A stretch of DNA of 64,000 nucleotides, from contig NW_024466599.1 in NCBI RefSeq assembly GCF_017591425.1, forward strand, positions 69,482,501-69,546,500. Direction: 5' to 3'. Below the pieces are notes generated by a model that was given only the letters and a program-made list of their open reading frames with translations, had not been told where the DNA came from and searched no databases. Of the stretch, positions 36,262 through 46,779 are shown in pieces. Numbering within the stretch: the first letter of the stretch is position 1; each line of letters opens with the position of its first letter. Source of the DNA: Ochotona curzoniae. Taxonomy: Eukaryota > Chordata > Mammalia > Lagomorpha > Ochotonidae. Position numbers and translations under genes: made by a program.

Positions 36262-36540
36262 TTGAATTTTTAAAAAATTATTTATTTGAAGCTAAGAGAG
36301 AAGAGAGAAATTTTCCATCTGTTAGGTCATTTCCCAAATGGCCATGAAAGGGTTAAGCCATCCAAAGCCAGGAGTTTCATCTGGGTTTCCTATGTAAGCC
36401 ATTTCTTCTGCTTTTCCTGAACTACTAGCAGGAAGTTAGAATGGAAATGCAGTTTCTTGGACATGAACTGGTACCCGTATGGGATACCAGCATCACAGGC
36501 AGCAGTTTTTACCTGCTCCAACATGTCAGCTCCAGAATCT
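36262..36540 (-). mobile_element. CSINE, diverged
   Basis: From ttttaaaaaattatttattt to caacatgtcagctcc. Confidence 0.83.
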
Positions 36541-36544
36541 CTTT

Positions 36545-37317
36545 TTACACTTAAGATTGTGAGCCTCATAAAACTTCCAAAGGAATAACTCACAATCATA
36601 TATTATCAAGTAGAAACAGTAAGCCTCTGAGTCAAGTGAAACTTCTAATATCTGATCATCTTTTAGATGACAATGTCAATTTTTAAATGGCCCACCAATT
36701 TAAATTACAGCTTTGTACACAAAATTCTCAACAATAAGTTCTACAGCTGACTAAGATGAAAAACACACTAATAAGTAATTCCCAATGTATAATAGATAAA
36801 AACGGGAAAATAAACCTTTTGCTCAACCATTAACTACAACATGCAGAGGATACTACTGAATTCTACAAACTAACAAAAACTAGTTCATGTCGGAAACAAA
36901 AGCACTAAAACTTCTTTTAATTTCCCTAATTTTTACAATTTTATAATTGAATTAAACAATATAACTCTGATACTGGGAAGAATGTTGAGAAACTATCTGG
37001 TCCATACCTCCATCCTTTAAAATTATACTGAATTCGTTCATTTATTTATTTATTTTAATTAGGATTGAGGAAAAACGAGATTCCAAGATTGACAAGCTGC
37101 ACTTTTCAGGAAGTTTTACCTTTGAAAAGCAGTTCTCAAGAAGAAAAAAAAAGTCTCATTCTTCTTATAATCATTTTAAAATAGAAAAAAAAAGACCTAT
37201 ATTAAATTGTTGGATATTTCCTACTTACAAACTTTTTGAAAGATGAAAAATAACAGGACTCAGAAAGAGGTTCAGGAAAATGAAAGCCTAGAAAAGTCAA
37301 CAGATACCATGAGCAGT
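36545..37317. other. Intronic sequence, nothing recognised
   Basis: AT-rich intron with no clear feature. Confidence 0.45.
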
Positions 37318-37393
37318 TCAGCGGATGGAAGAGCTTTCTGTCTTTTCATCTCTGCAAATCTGCCTTTCCATAAAAATGAATAAATCTTAAAAA
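37318..37393 (+). mobile_element. CSINE 3' end fragment
   Basis: Only the terminal block (cagcggatggaagagc to aaaatgaataaatctt) is present. Confidence 0.75.
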
Positions 37394-37467
37394 ATGTTGA
37401 TAACCAGGATCTATAAAGAGATCGGGAAATTTAACAATAACACAATCCAGTTAAGAAATGGACAAAG
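37394..37467 (+). repeat. LINE-1 ORF2 fragment, left part of an interrupted copy
   Basis: Reads ataaccaggatctataaag and further in L1 order. It is interrupted by a SINE and then the ERV, and resumes at 46780, where the next L1 words (aaataggcattt, ggccaacagacattc) follow directly. Confidence 0.8.
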
Positions 37468-37805
37468 GGGCCCGGCACGGTGGCGCAAGTGGTTAAAGGT
37501 CCTCGCCTTGCACGCCCAGGATCCCATATGGGCGCCGGTTCTAATCCTGGCAGCCCCGCTTCCCTTCCAGCTCCCTGCCTGTGGCCTGGGAAAGCAGTCA
37601 AGGACGGCCCAAAGCTTTGGGAACCTGCACCCACGTGGGAGACCTGGAAGAGGCTCCTGGCTTCGGACCGGCATAGTATCGGCCCGTTGCGCTCACTTGG
37701 GGAGTGAATCATCGGATGGAAGATCTTCCTCTCTGTCTCTCCTCTCTGTATATCCGCCTTTCCAATGAAAAAATAATAAAAAATAAATCTTTAAAAAAAA
37801 AAAAA
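37468..37805 (+). mobile_element. CSINE, youngest type, with perfect target-site duplication
   Basis: Full length with a tRNA-like head. The box A region is near ggtggcgcaagtggttaaag and the box B-like ggttctaatcc lies near 37538. It has intact CpGs, a readable body and a long A-rich tail. AAGAAATGGACAAAG is repeated exactly at 37453-37467 and 37806-37820. It is nearly identical to the copy at 40397. Confidence 0.97.
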
Positions 37806-37825
37806 AAGAAATGGACAAAGAACAC

Positions 37826-38263
37826 TGAAGGAGCTGAGTATGTCAGTGGATAAGGAGGCTTATTACAAGCCAGGAACTCTTGGTGCAGTGATGCATCTTG
37901 GAGCAGGCAAGTCCCCATGCCATCTCTACCCTTCATGCCTCCCACCAGTCCTAACAGGAGGAGGCCTTAAACCCAATATTATCTCTTCTTTTTGCCTTTT
38001 TTCGTGGTAAACTGTTAATCCCCCTTTCTGGCTTTTTTTCAATTTTAATTAACATAAGAAAAACAATTCTAGAGACTGTTAATTTCACCCAAAACAATGA
38101 TTAAGCAGATCTTTGATACCCTGGCTTTTGGGGACATAAAAGGCTGTGTACTCTTAGACAAACTGCATCATCCTGCAAGTGTGGATGATGGCCACAGTGC
38201 AGATTAAGAAAATCATTTCTCCATAAAGCAGTCTCTTTGTTCTCTGTTTACTCTATTGTGACA
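37826..38263 (+). repeat. 5' LTR of the ERV
   Basis: 438 bp beginning TGAAGGAGCTG and ending GTGACA. A TATA-like CATAAAAGG lies at 38135-38143 and a degenerate poly(A)-type CATAAA near 38222. It differs from the 3' LTR at only about five positions in the first 400 bp, but strongly in the last 35. Confidence 0.93.
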
Positions 38264-38265
38264 TC

Positions 38266-38283
38266 TGGCTCCACAAACAGGGA
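38266..38283 (+). other. Retroviral primer-binding site, Lys-tRNA type, mutated
   Basis: TGGCTCCACAAACAGGGA lies two bases after the LTR. It keeps the TGG start and the ACAGGGA end of the usual Lys-type site, with changes in the middle. Confidence 0.75.
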
Positions 38284-40330
38284 TTTGAAGAAAAGAAAAT
38301 GGAACTTTCAAGGTAAGCAAACTTTAGGCACTTCATAATGAGAAATTTTCCTAGTTCTGAAAGCAGCATATCACCTGCTACAAGAACTGGTCACAGGAGT
38401 GGGGCTCAAGTTCACCACAGCACTTTTGAAACCGTATTTGATGCTGTTGGTCGTCATTGCTACTGATTTCACCCTACCGGGAAGTGTGTGCCTAACTACA
38501 AGGTCTAAGGTTTTGAGGCACCAAAATGGGCCCAGCAGAGAGAAGTGATTGCTGCCAAAGTCTGGACTCTGTGCTCTTTGATATCAATGATAGGCTTATA
38601 GACATCTAAGGAGATCATCACTAACATGGAATATAGACCAGAGTCTCCACAAGAGATGAGAATATATCAATCCACAGAAGAAACTACCAAATATAGGGAA
38701 AAAAGGAAAAAAGAAGAGTATCTAACCCTGTGGTAGAGTAGAAAGCCTCTTCTGCAAGTTCTGTATTATTCTGATTCTAATGATTATTCATAAAGGGAAT
38801 CAGATATTCCACAGTCTGATGATGATTCAAACGGGAAGTCAGATTTTGTGATTAGTAAAGTATAGTATAAAAGTTTACAAGAGTTAGCTACAGAAGTAAA
38901 TAAAGCTAGAATGTTAAAAAAAAGGGAAGGAAGGAACAGGAAAAAGAAAGAGAGGGAGGGAGGGAGGGAGGGAGAGAGGGAAAGAAAGCAACCAGAGCCT
39001 ACAGCTCTATCAGATATTGTCATTACTAAAAGTGCAGTACAAAAGTTTACTAAAGGAGATATGAAAGTAAGCTAGAAAAATGGGTAAAACTGACATACAA
39101 GAGAAAAAGGAACCAGAGCCTACAGCTCAAGTCAGCTAGATAAATGAAGCAAGTTGACATACAAGAGAAAAGGGAACTGCCACCTACAGCTCCATGGCCC
39201 ATACTCCCGCTGCCACTGCCACCTCCTCTGCAGGCTCCCCTGGCATGAAGACAGGCACTGCATGCATACCCTGTAACTACTTCACAAGTCCCCGCTGGAC
39301 AAGCCTGCCCATAATATCCTACTGGAATTATTAATTACGAATGGAATAAATGGAATATCAATGTCTTTAAAAATTCTAAGAAAGCCACATCTACCTATGG
39401 AATGTATCCCACTCATACTCAGGGCTTGTTAAATACATTGTCACATGCTCAAAAATTGGTCCCTTATGATTGAGAGTTACTACTAAAAACAGTACTGGAG
39501 TCGGGAGTGTATATGCAGTTTAAGGCATGTTAGGAGGATAAATTCAAACAGCAGGCTAAGAAAATCCAAGAAAACAATGCTGCGATTACCATGGAATCAT
39601 TAGTGGGGACTGGACAATGGCTAGGAGCTCAGGCACAATTGATATAAGACGCCAAACTATTAATCAGGTCCGACAATGTTGCATGTGAGCCTGGGACTGC
39701 ATAGAGGAAGCAGGAAAGGTTCATCATCCTTCTGTGAAGATGGTGCAGGGCCCTAACGAACCTTACACAGACTTAGTCTCCTTTTTACAGAAGGTGCTCC
39801 AGCAGGCTATTTCCCAGCCAGATGTCTGGCATCTGCTGTTACAAATCTTAGATTATGAAAATACTAACTGTGATTGTCAATGAGCCTTCTACACAATTAA
39901 ACCAGCCAGAGGAAGACTAGCTGATTATATGAGGACATGTATGGCTATTGGTTTTGAAGGGTATAAGGCTAATTTACTAGCTGCTGCATCAAGCACAGAA
40001 AGCAAAATCAACTTAAATGTTATAACTGTGGCAAATTGAGACATATGCACAAAGACTGTAAGAAACGAAATATGCAGAAATCTGGTGAACAAGGGAAGCC
40101 TGAGCAAAACCAAAAGCGGCACCTAGTGGTCCTTGTCCAGTGTGTGAAAAAGGATTTCACTGGATTAACGAGTGTGCCATTCCTAATCTGACATTACTGG
40201 CCAACCCTGCAGGTAAATGGGAACTGGGGGCTAACTCAAGGCCTCCCTCAAAAAATATTGAGACTTTTCCTGAAAGCCTAACCAATCAGCAGTCAGGAAT
40301 ACACCCAATTGTTTCTGTCCTATGGCATGT
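38284..40330 (+). pseudogene. ERV gag remnant (matrix, capsid, nucleocapsid)
   Basis: Three parts can be recognised in shifting frames. The capsid N-terminal region lies near 39330-39480. The major homology region begins at 39746 (QGPNEPYTDLVSFLQ). Two CCHC zinc knuckles lie at 40018-40059 and 40134-40175. The knuckle spacing is C-X2-C-X4-H-X4-C in both, and they lie in different frames, so there is a shift between them. The matrix part (about 38290-39200) has local duplications and a purine-rich microsatellite. Numerous in-frame stops make this a pseudogene. Confidence 0.85.
38951..38980 (+). repeat. (GGGA)n purine-rich microsatellite in gag remnant
   Basis: About six GGGA/GGAG units inside a longer all-purine stretch (38920-38990). 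Confidence 0.9.
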
Positions 40331-41290
40331 CACCAGAACAAGCACAGCATTAGACCTACCACTAAGGAAAAGGAGGACATTAAAACCTGAGGAAGGGGCC
40401 CAGCGCGGTGGCGCAAGTGGTTGGGGTCCTCGCCTTGCACGCCCGGGATCCCATGTGGGCACCGGTTTTAATCCTGGCAGCCCCACTTCCCTTCCAGCTC
40501 CCTGCCTGAGGCCCGGGAAGGCAGTCGAGGACGGCCCAAGGCTTTGGGACCCTGCACCCGCGTGGGAGACCTGGAAGAGGCTCCTGGCTTCGGATCGGCA
40601 TAGTATCGGCCGTTGCACTCACTTGGGGAGTGAATCATCGGACGGAAGATCTTCCTCTCTGTCTCTCCTCTCTGTATATCTGCCTTTCCAATAAAAAAAT
40701 AATGAAAATAAATCTTAAAAAAAAAAAAAAACTGAGGAAGGAACAGAAACTCTTCCCATAGGAAAATATGGGCTGTTACCCTTTGGATCTGTGAGACTAT
40801 CGTTGGGCCGAAGCAGCATGGTAACAGCTGGGCTGGGGTAGCTACTGGGATTATAGATGAAGATTTTAAAGGGAAAATTAAAATCATGGCTCATACTGAA
40901 AGAGAAGTACAATTGCTCTCTGGACAGTGTGTAGCACAGCTGCTTTTACTGCCTTATAGAAAGGGAAACACCCTCAATGAACAGTGAATGGGGGTATTTG
41001 TAAGCCCCAATAAAAATATTTTTTTTATGAGACCTGTATCCAGAAAGGTTGCCCTCAATTAACATTGGATATTAATTTTTTAAAAAGATTTAAAGCACTT
41101 ATTGACACTGGAACAGATGTTCTATTAAAGCACTGTATTTCTGGCCTAAACAAAGTAAAAAGTATCAGTTACATTCTTAGGAGTTGGACAAATCTCAGAT
41201 GTCTGGCAATTTAACATATACTTACTTGCAATGTAAAGAACAATGAGTAACCTTTCTGCCTTATGTAGTATACCTAGGATTTACATCAGG
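40331..41290 (+). pseudogene. ERV dUTPase and protease remnant, split by a SINE
   Basis: A dUTPase-like start (about 40337-40396) is followed, after the SINE at 40397-40731, by wording with the dUTPase motif GRSS near 40806. The protease active-site triplet DTG is read at 41104-41112 in the context ALIDTGTDV. Stops interrupt every part. A dUTPase domain just before the protease is a betaretrovirus-type arrangement. Confidence 0.75.
40397..40731 (+). mobile_element. CSINE, youngest type, inserted in the ERV
   Basis: Full length with an A15 tail. CTGAGGAAGG is repeated at 40387-40396 and 40732-40741. It is nearly identical to the copy at 37468, so both came from the same recent source group. 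Confidence 0.96.
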
Positions 41291-41386
41291 GTTGGGATCT
41301 ACTTTCTAAATTACATACAAGTATTGGCATAGAAGGCTCATCTTCCGCTTGGAGAATGATAAGGCCCAAGGGAAATAAAGATCATT

Positions 41387-42289
41387 GATCTAAAAGATTG
41401 TTTTTTCATCATTATTTTACATCTGGATGACAGAGCTGCTTTTGACTTTACTTGCATATAATCACAGTTACCTGACTCCCCAATATCACTGGAAAGTTCT
41501 CCCACAAGGTATGCTTAATAATCCAACTATGTGTCAGTACTATGTTAATCAACCTTGGCAAAAATTACATATTACTTTCCCCAAGGTTATGATAATTCAT
41601 TATATGGAAGACATGCTTTTTGCACAACCTGACACTTATTTCAAGGTGCTAATAAAAGCAACTACTTCTATTTTTCAGGCATATGATTTTATAGTGGCCC
41701 TGGAGAAAATTCAATATACAATGCTTTTTCAATATTTAGAGTATAAATTACAACAAATTCAATTGCCTCAAAGATTCTCAATACACAGGACAAATGATTT
41801 TCATAAACTGTTAGGAGACACTAACTGGTTTTGCCCCACCTTAGGTATAGCCAATCATACTTTATCTCACTAATTTCAAATGTTACAAGGTAATTTAACA
41901 CTTGATAACCCCTGGTCCTTAATGCCACAAATGGAGGAGCTACAGCTTATAGAACAACATTTTTCTAAATCATTTGGATCCAATGCAAAGTTTTCAGCTT
42001 ATAATCAACCCTACACAATAGTCTCCTATGGATATATTTTTCAACAGTCTCATATCACTGAGTGAATTTTCCTTCCTAATAAAATTGCCATAATTGGCAC
42101 AGCAAGGTTGAGACTTTGTCAGCTGTGTGAGCTGATTTTTCTATAATCTTTGTGCCTCTTTCTTTGCAATAGTTGGAGCAATTGCTGGGTAATAGCACTA
42201 AATGGCATTGCATGCATGGAATTCTTAGGTACTTTTGAGAATCATTTCCCAAAAGACACACACACAATTTACAATATTACTATGCTGAG
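41387..42289 (+). pseudogene. ERV reverse transcriptase remnant
   Basis: The fingers/palm start is seen as DLKDCFF near 41387. The frame then shifts into an open stretch at 41427-41873 with the conserved LPQGM and the catalytic box read as YMED at 41601-41612. A thumb-like part follows to about 42060. The protease C-terminus, G-patch and N-terminal RT are largely missing, since only about 275 nt separate DTG from LKDCFF. A composite retroposon begins at 42290. Confidence 0.85.
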
Positions 42290-43018
42290 TGTCAGGTCCA
42301 CAAGCCCCAGGGACGAGTGGCAGAGTGGCGGGGTGACAGGAGGGTCCAGAGGGGCACGGGTTGCCTGGCCCAGATCCTTGGGCCCACCTGTATGGTAGAT
42401 GCCAGGTCCATGAGCCTCAGGGCGGGAAGTCCAGCGGGACCTGGGTCACTGGGCCTGGGTTCTAAAGTCCGCCTGCTAAAACTTGTCCTCCTCAGTGGAA
42501 CAGAGTAGTGGATGGCAGGCCCAGATGCACATGAAGGATATGACAGTCCATTGGAGCCTGAACATCTCATACCACAGCACAGGAAGCAGAACAGAGCAAA
42601 TCGGACAACTACCTCAGCCAAATGATGATAGCAAAAATCTGGGCAAATGCAGACTCTAAGGTCAACTATGTCTGCCAGTGGACATTGGAAGTGTTCCCTC
42701 ATCCTTGCATTGGTGAGATCAACAGCATTTCGGAACTATCAGAATCACTTGGCCAGAACCCTTGGAGTTGTGCCACATCAGGACCCTGGGCTGATACTGG
42801 GCGACCATTCCCCATCCCTGGTACTGGGGCGGTTAGGGGGCAGGATATGGCTTTTCCCTTTCTCTTCCACCTTTGTCCAGACACAAGAAGAAAATTTGAA
42901 AACAATGACCACACCCACTTTTCCTTAATCCTCAATTCTTCCCATTGTGATCAACAATGTAAACATTACCAAAAATAAAAATAGGGCCTGGCCAAAAAAA
43001 AAAAAAAAAAAAAAAAAA
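42290..43018 (+). mobile_element. Composite SVA-like retroposon inside ERV pol, with a different 5' module
   Basis: The 3' domain (42490-42985) aligns in order with 26160-26700 and 54350-54765: a gcccagatgcacatgaagg-like start, then tgccagtggacattgg, then the tail block ttccttaatcctcaattc. Its 5' 190 bp is not the usual 60-bp array but two GC-rich units starting 110 bp apart (GTCAGGTCCA at 42291, GCCAGGTCCA at 42401). The end carries gggcctggcc and about 25 A residues. Confidence 0.75.
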
Positions 43019-43027
43019 GACTTCACT

Positions 43028-43360
43028 GAGCCCTGCACAATAGTCTAATGGCTAAAATCCTTTCCTTGCATGTGCAGGGATCCTATATGGACACTGGTTT
43101 GTATCCTGGTTGCTCCACTCCCCATTCACCTCCCTGTTTGTAGCCTGGAAAAGTAGCAGAGGATGGTTCAAAGCCTTGAGACCCTGCACCCACATGGGAG
43201 ACCTGGAGGAAGTTCCTGGCTTCTAGCTTCAGATCAGCTTAGCTCTGCCTGTTGCAGCCACTTGAGGAGTGAACCAGAGGATGAAGATTTTTCTCTCTGT
43301 ATCTCCTTCTCTCTGTATCTCTGCCTTTCCAATAAAAGCAAATAAATCTTTTTAAAAAAC
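43028..43360 (+). mobile_element. CSINE inserted next to the composite retroposon
   Basis: Head gagccctgcacaatagtc to tail ccaataaaagcaaataaatc. GACTTCACTGA before and GATTTTACTGA after look like a mutated target-site duplication. Confidence 0.9.
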
Positions 43361-43660
43361 GATTTTACTGATTTTAGACGCCATCATTTCAACTTGCCCT
43401 GTTCCTAATGCTCCTGCTTATTTTAGAGATATTAATGAGGATGGATTGGATTTTTTGGCCCTGGTCAACAAAAAACTGTATCAACAACTTATTCTTTAAC
43501 TCAACAGGCAGAGTTAATGGCAATAATTTTTCTTTTTACAGCATGTTCCTTCTGTTCAACACTGTGACTGACTCTCAATATTCTGCTTTCATAGTGTAAC
43601 ATATTTTATACTGCTCATATTTCTTCATCCTCTTTACCTGTTAATCAAGTATTCATTTCT
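43361..43660 (+). pseudogene. ERV RNase H remnant
   Basis: A short readable segment near 43470-43530 contains STTYSLTQQAELMAI, matching the conserved RNase H helix with its QQAEL motif. The rest is decayed. Confidence 0.65.
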
Positions 43661-44600
43661 TTGCAGCAGATCTTACACCAAAGACAGTATCCTCTTTATA
43701 TAATGCATATTAGAACACACACTGATCATCTTCCTGGCCCCTTAGCTGAAGGAAATCATGCCACTGATCAACTGACTGCCCATATGCATTCTAATGTCAT
43801 TGAATTTCATAATTATTCACATGCTACTTGGAGAGCTCCTAAAGCTGGATTTAAATTGGCCACACAAGAAGCAAAAGAGATTATATCACAGTGTAACATC
43901 TGTCAAAAGTTTAATACATCACATCTGCCTCAAGGTAAGACACTCATAGTAATAACTAATGGCAAGTGGATGCTACTGATTTTCCTTATTTTGAACGTCT
44001 CCATAAGTTACATCATACTATAGATACTTTCCTGGCTATCTTCTGAAAAAGTTTCTGCAGTTATTCAACATTTATGTAAACAGTTTAATATAATGAATCT
44101 TCCCCATACTATTAAAACTGGCAATGCTCCTGTTTATCACAGTAGTTCTTATCAACATTTTTTTTTACATTTTTACATTTTTAACATTAAACAGGTTGTC
44201 AGCATCTGTTACAACTCTCAAGGACAAGCCATAATGCAGCGATCTCATCACACATTAACAACTATGTCACTTAAACTAAAAGGGGGAGATGGGAATCTGA
44301 GGATGATTCTAAATAAAGCTCTTTTCACTTTAAATTTTCAAAATAAAAACTCAGCAAACCTCTCCCTTGCAGACATTCACTTCAGCCTGGGAACTAAAGT
44401 GTCTCCAACAGAGGGGCATCCATTTGGTATCACATTTATATGTTAAGGAAATGTTAAGGTCTTGGGGTTGAGACTATGCTCCTATTTTCAGATTCTCGGG
44501 AACAGCGATTACCAGTTTGGGGGCCACAATATTGCCAGGAGCAAGAGGAAATAGTTCAATCTGGAGTCACCACGGGAGGAGATGAGAAAAAAAATGATCA
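43661..44600 (+). pseudogene. ERV integrase remnant
   Basis: The zinc-binding N-terminal domain is readable in one frame. The His pair occurs in a FHNYSHAT context and the Cys pair in CNIC, followed by a degraded catalytic core and a C-terminal stretch to about 44480. Several stops and shifts occur after 43930. Confidence 0.8.
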
Positions 44601-44689
44601 TATTGACAAAGGTAGCCTGCCAGGCAACTGAAAAGGCAAAGCTCCCAACATGGGGTCAGCTAAAAAAGCTTACAAAATAAGGCACAGAT

Positions 44690-46330
44690 GTGGTGTGGAA
44701 GACAGAGCAGGATCTAACTCCTGAAATACTCTTTCTGGCACAGTTAGCTATTATGATGGTGGCACCTACAACAACTGATGTGAGTAATCACACATATTGG
44801 GCTTATGTTCTACATCCTCCATTAAACAGGCCTACCACATGGCAGGATCTGATTGTATCTGTGTATGTTAATGATTCTACATGACTTCCAGGTCCCTTTG
44901 ATGAACAAGGACCATTAATACCCAAGAAGAATAAACTGTATATTCAGGAAAGTATGAATTAGGCTCAGAGGAAATCCCAATATGTATTTGGGCTGGAGAT
45001 CATTGCCTACAGCCTGAGACGCTAGCACGTATGACAGTCCTCAAAATAAAACCAGTATCAATGAAGGAAAAGCTTTTTTTTGTTTTAACCTGTATGGTGT
45101 TCAATGGTTCAATAACAAATGGCTCTGGTGCAGCCAGAGTTCTGTGTTGCATACTACTATTTGATCATGGCACTGATTGGCTACAGTGGGTCTCCTGTAT
45201 AGGACCAAAAACTCAGCAGACTATTAGTATTTCCTATGGAAATGCAATAGATCAAACCAGAGTAAATTGGAAGGAAATCAGCTATGATGCTATAAGGTGA
45301 ATGACATAAGAAAGGCTCACTGAAGTTCATCAGATTCTGTTGTTTGGCATGCATGAGGAACAGCTGTGCCTTCTCCTTATATTTCAGGATTTCCCCATCA
45401 AAGTCACACATGAAAACTGGTAAACACGATACCCTATGAAAACATGGACTGCGTCTGTTTCAACAGTTCTGATAGATTTTCAGTATCATTGAAAATAAGC
45501 TCCACTGTGTATACTCAGGCATGTGTAAGATTGCACTTTGAACTAGTAAAAGGAACTTTACAAAGGAAGATTACCATGGGACTTTGGTCATGTGTTAACT
45601 GCGTTGTTTACTTGCTTTATAATCCTATTCCTGTAAATTTCTCTCATGAGTCTATCTACATTTCGAGAACTCGTGTAGGTATATAGATTCCTGTCTGTGT
45701 GGCAAAGCCTTAGGAAGAATCTCCCTCCTCGATGTTACACACCCTTATTCCAGAGCTGAAAAAAAGAGCAGAGAGATTCATTGGAACATTGAGAGCTGCA
45801 ATTCAGGGAGCCACTGCAATCATAGCCACCTCAGAGTACTTATGGATGACTCAACTATATGCTGAGGTTGCTGATCCAGAATCTGCCACTTCGTTACTAG
45901 GTGATCAATTGCAATCTATTAATAGATGTTAGCCCTTAAGTTGACTGAAACTTTTGTTTGGTAATGCCTTTAACCTGGAATAAAACTTTTCCTTTGGGAT
46001 ATAGTTAAGCCTCATTTGAAAATCCATGGCAATGTCGCTGCTGAAACTGCAGAATTAACAGGCTTTTATTCCTAAAACTTTTGAAAAAAAAAAAAAACTA
46101 AAGGAAATTTCAGGGGTTCATTTACTAGAAAACATTGTCAGTGGCATTTCTGCCTTAAATATCTTTAATAGACTTGGCTATTGGAGTTCAGGATTGCTGT
46201 TTATTTTTGTACTTATTCTTGTCTGCTTAAAATGTCTTTCTATAGTCTGGAGGCAAATTACGCAAATCCAAACCACAACTCATCATCAACAACCAGTTAA
46301 TATAATCAGGCTTCAAAATAAAAATGACAA
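44690..46330 (+). pseudogene. ERV envelope remnant
   Basis: Wording at about 44790-44880 (WAYVLHPPLNRP and VYVND) is typical of betaretrovirus-type surface protein. The remainder is broken by many stops. A hydrophobic segment near 46170-46240 fits the membrane anchor of the transmembrane subunit. No intact frame exists. Confidence 0.75.
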
Positions 46331-46337
46331 CGGGAGA
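46327..46337 (+). other. Possible polypurine tract before the 3' LTR
   Basis: ACAACGGGAGA directly precedes the LTR. It is mostly purine but short and interrupted, so this is tentative. Confidence 0.35.
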
Positions 46338-46774
46338 TGAAGGAGCTGGGTGTGTCAGTGGATAAGGAGGCTTATTACAAGCCAGGAACTCTTGGTGCAG
46401 TGATGCATCTTGGAGCAGGCAAGTCCCCATGCCATCTCTACCCTTCATGCCTCCCACCAGTCCTAACAGGAGGAGGCCTTAAACCCAATATTATCTCTTC
46501 TTTTTGCCTTTTTTCGTGGTAAACTGTTAATCCCCCTTTCTGGCTTTTTTTCAATTTTAATTAACATAAGAAAAACAATTCTAGAGACTGTTAATTTCAC
46601 CAAAAACAATGATTAAGCAGATCTTTGATACCCTGGCTTTTGGGGACATAAAAGGCTGTGTACTCTCAGACAAACTGCATCATCCTGCAAGTGTGGATGA
46701 TGGCTACAGTGCAGATTAAGAAAATCATTTCTCCATAAAGCATCTTCTCGTTCTTTGTTCAATCAATCGTGACA
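46338..46774 (+). repeat. 3' LTR of the ERV
   Basis: 437 bp, matching the 5' LTR almost base for base up to position 46740, then diverging over the last 35 bases before GTGACA. The L1 resumes just behind it. Confidence 0.93.
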
Positions 46775-46779
46775 GACAC

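Larger units (their letters stand above)
37826..46774 (+). mobile_element. Class II (ERVK/betaretrovirus-like) endogenous retrovirus, decayed provirus
   Basis: Two LTRs of about 438 bp start with TGAAGG and end in GACA, and enclose remnants in the order gag, dUTPase/protease, pol, env. A Lys-type primer site follows the 5' LTR. An imperfect 5-bp duplication (AACAC at 37821-37825 and GACAC at 46775-46779) borders it inside an L1. Class II assignment rests on the Lys-like primer site, the dUTPase beside protease, two CCHC knuckles and betaretrovirus-type env wording. Every reading frame is broken by stops, frameshifts, deletions or insertions (a SINE in the dUTPase region, a composite retroposon plus a SINE in pol). 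It cannot encode a functional protein and lies antisense to MGAT4A. Confidence 0.92.

Noticed and set aside
37468..37550. tRNA-like sequence with box A and box B
   Set aside because: It is the head of a CSINE and lacks a complete cloverleaf. The same holds for all other copies.
37394..37768. Several overlapping frames of 75-124 codons
   Set aside because: All fall in the young CSINE. The same peptide wording recurs at 40380-40694, 48840-49171, 57708-58046 and 61349-61706 because SINE copies share frames.
40140..40694. 184-codon open frame on the plus strand
   Set aside because: It is a chimera of the second gag zinc knuckle and flanking ERV sequence running into a CSINE. It is not a gene.
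41427..41873. 148-codon frame that looks like an intact gene
   Set aside because: It is only the middle of the decayed ERV reverse transcriptase, with no start of its own and an altered catalytic box.
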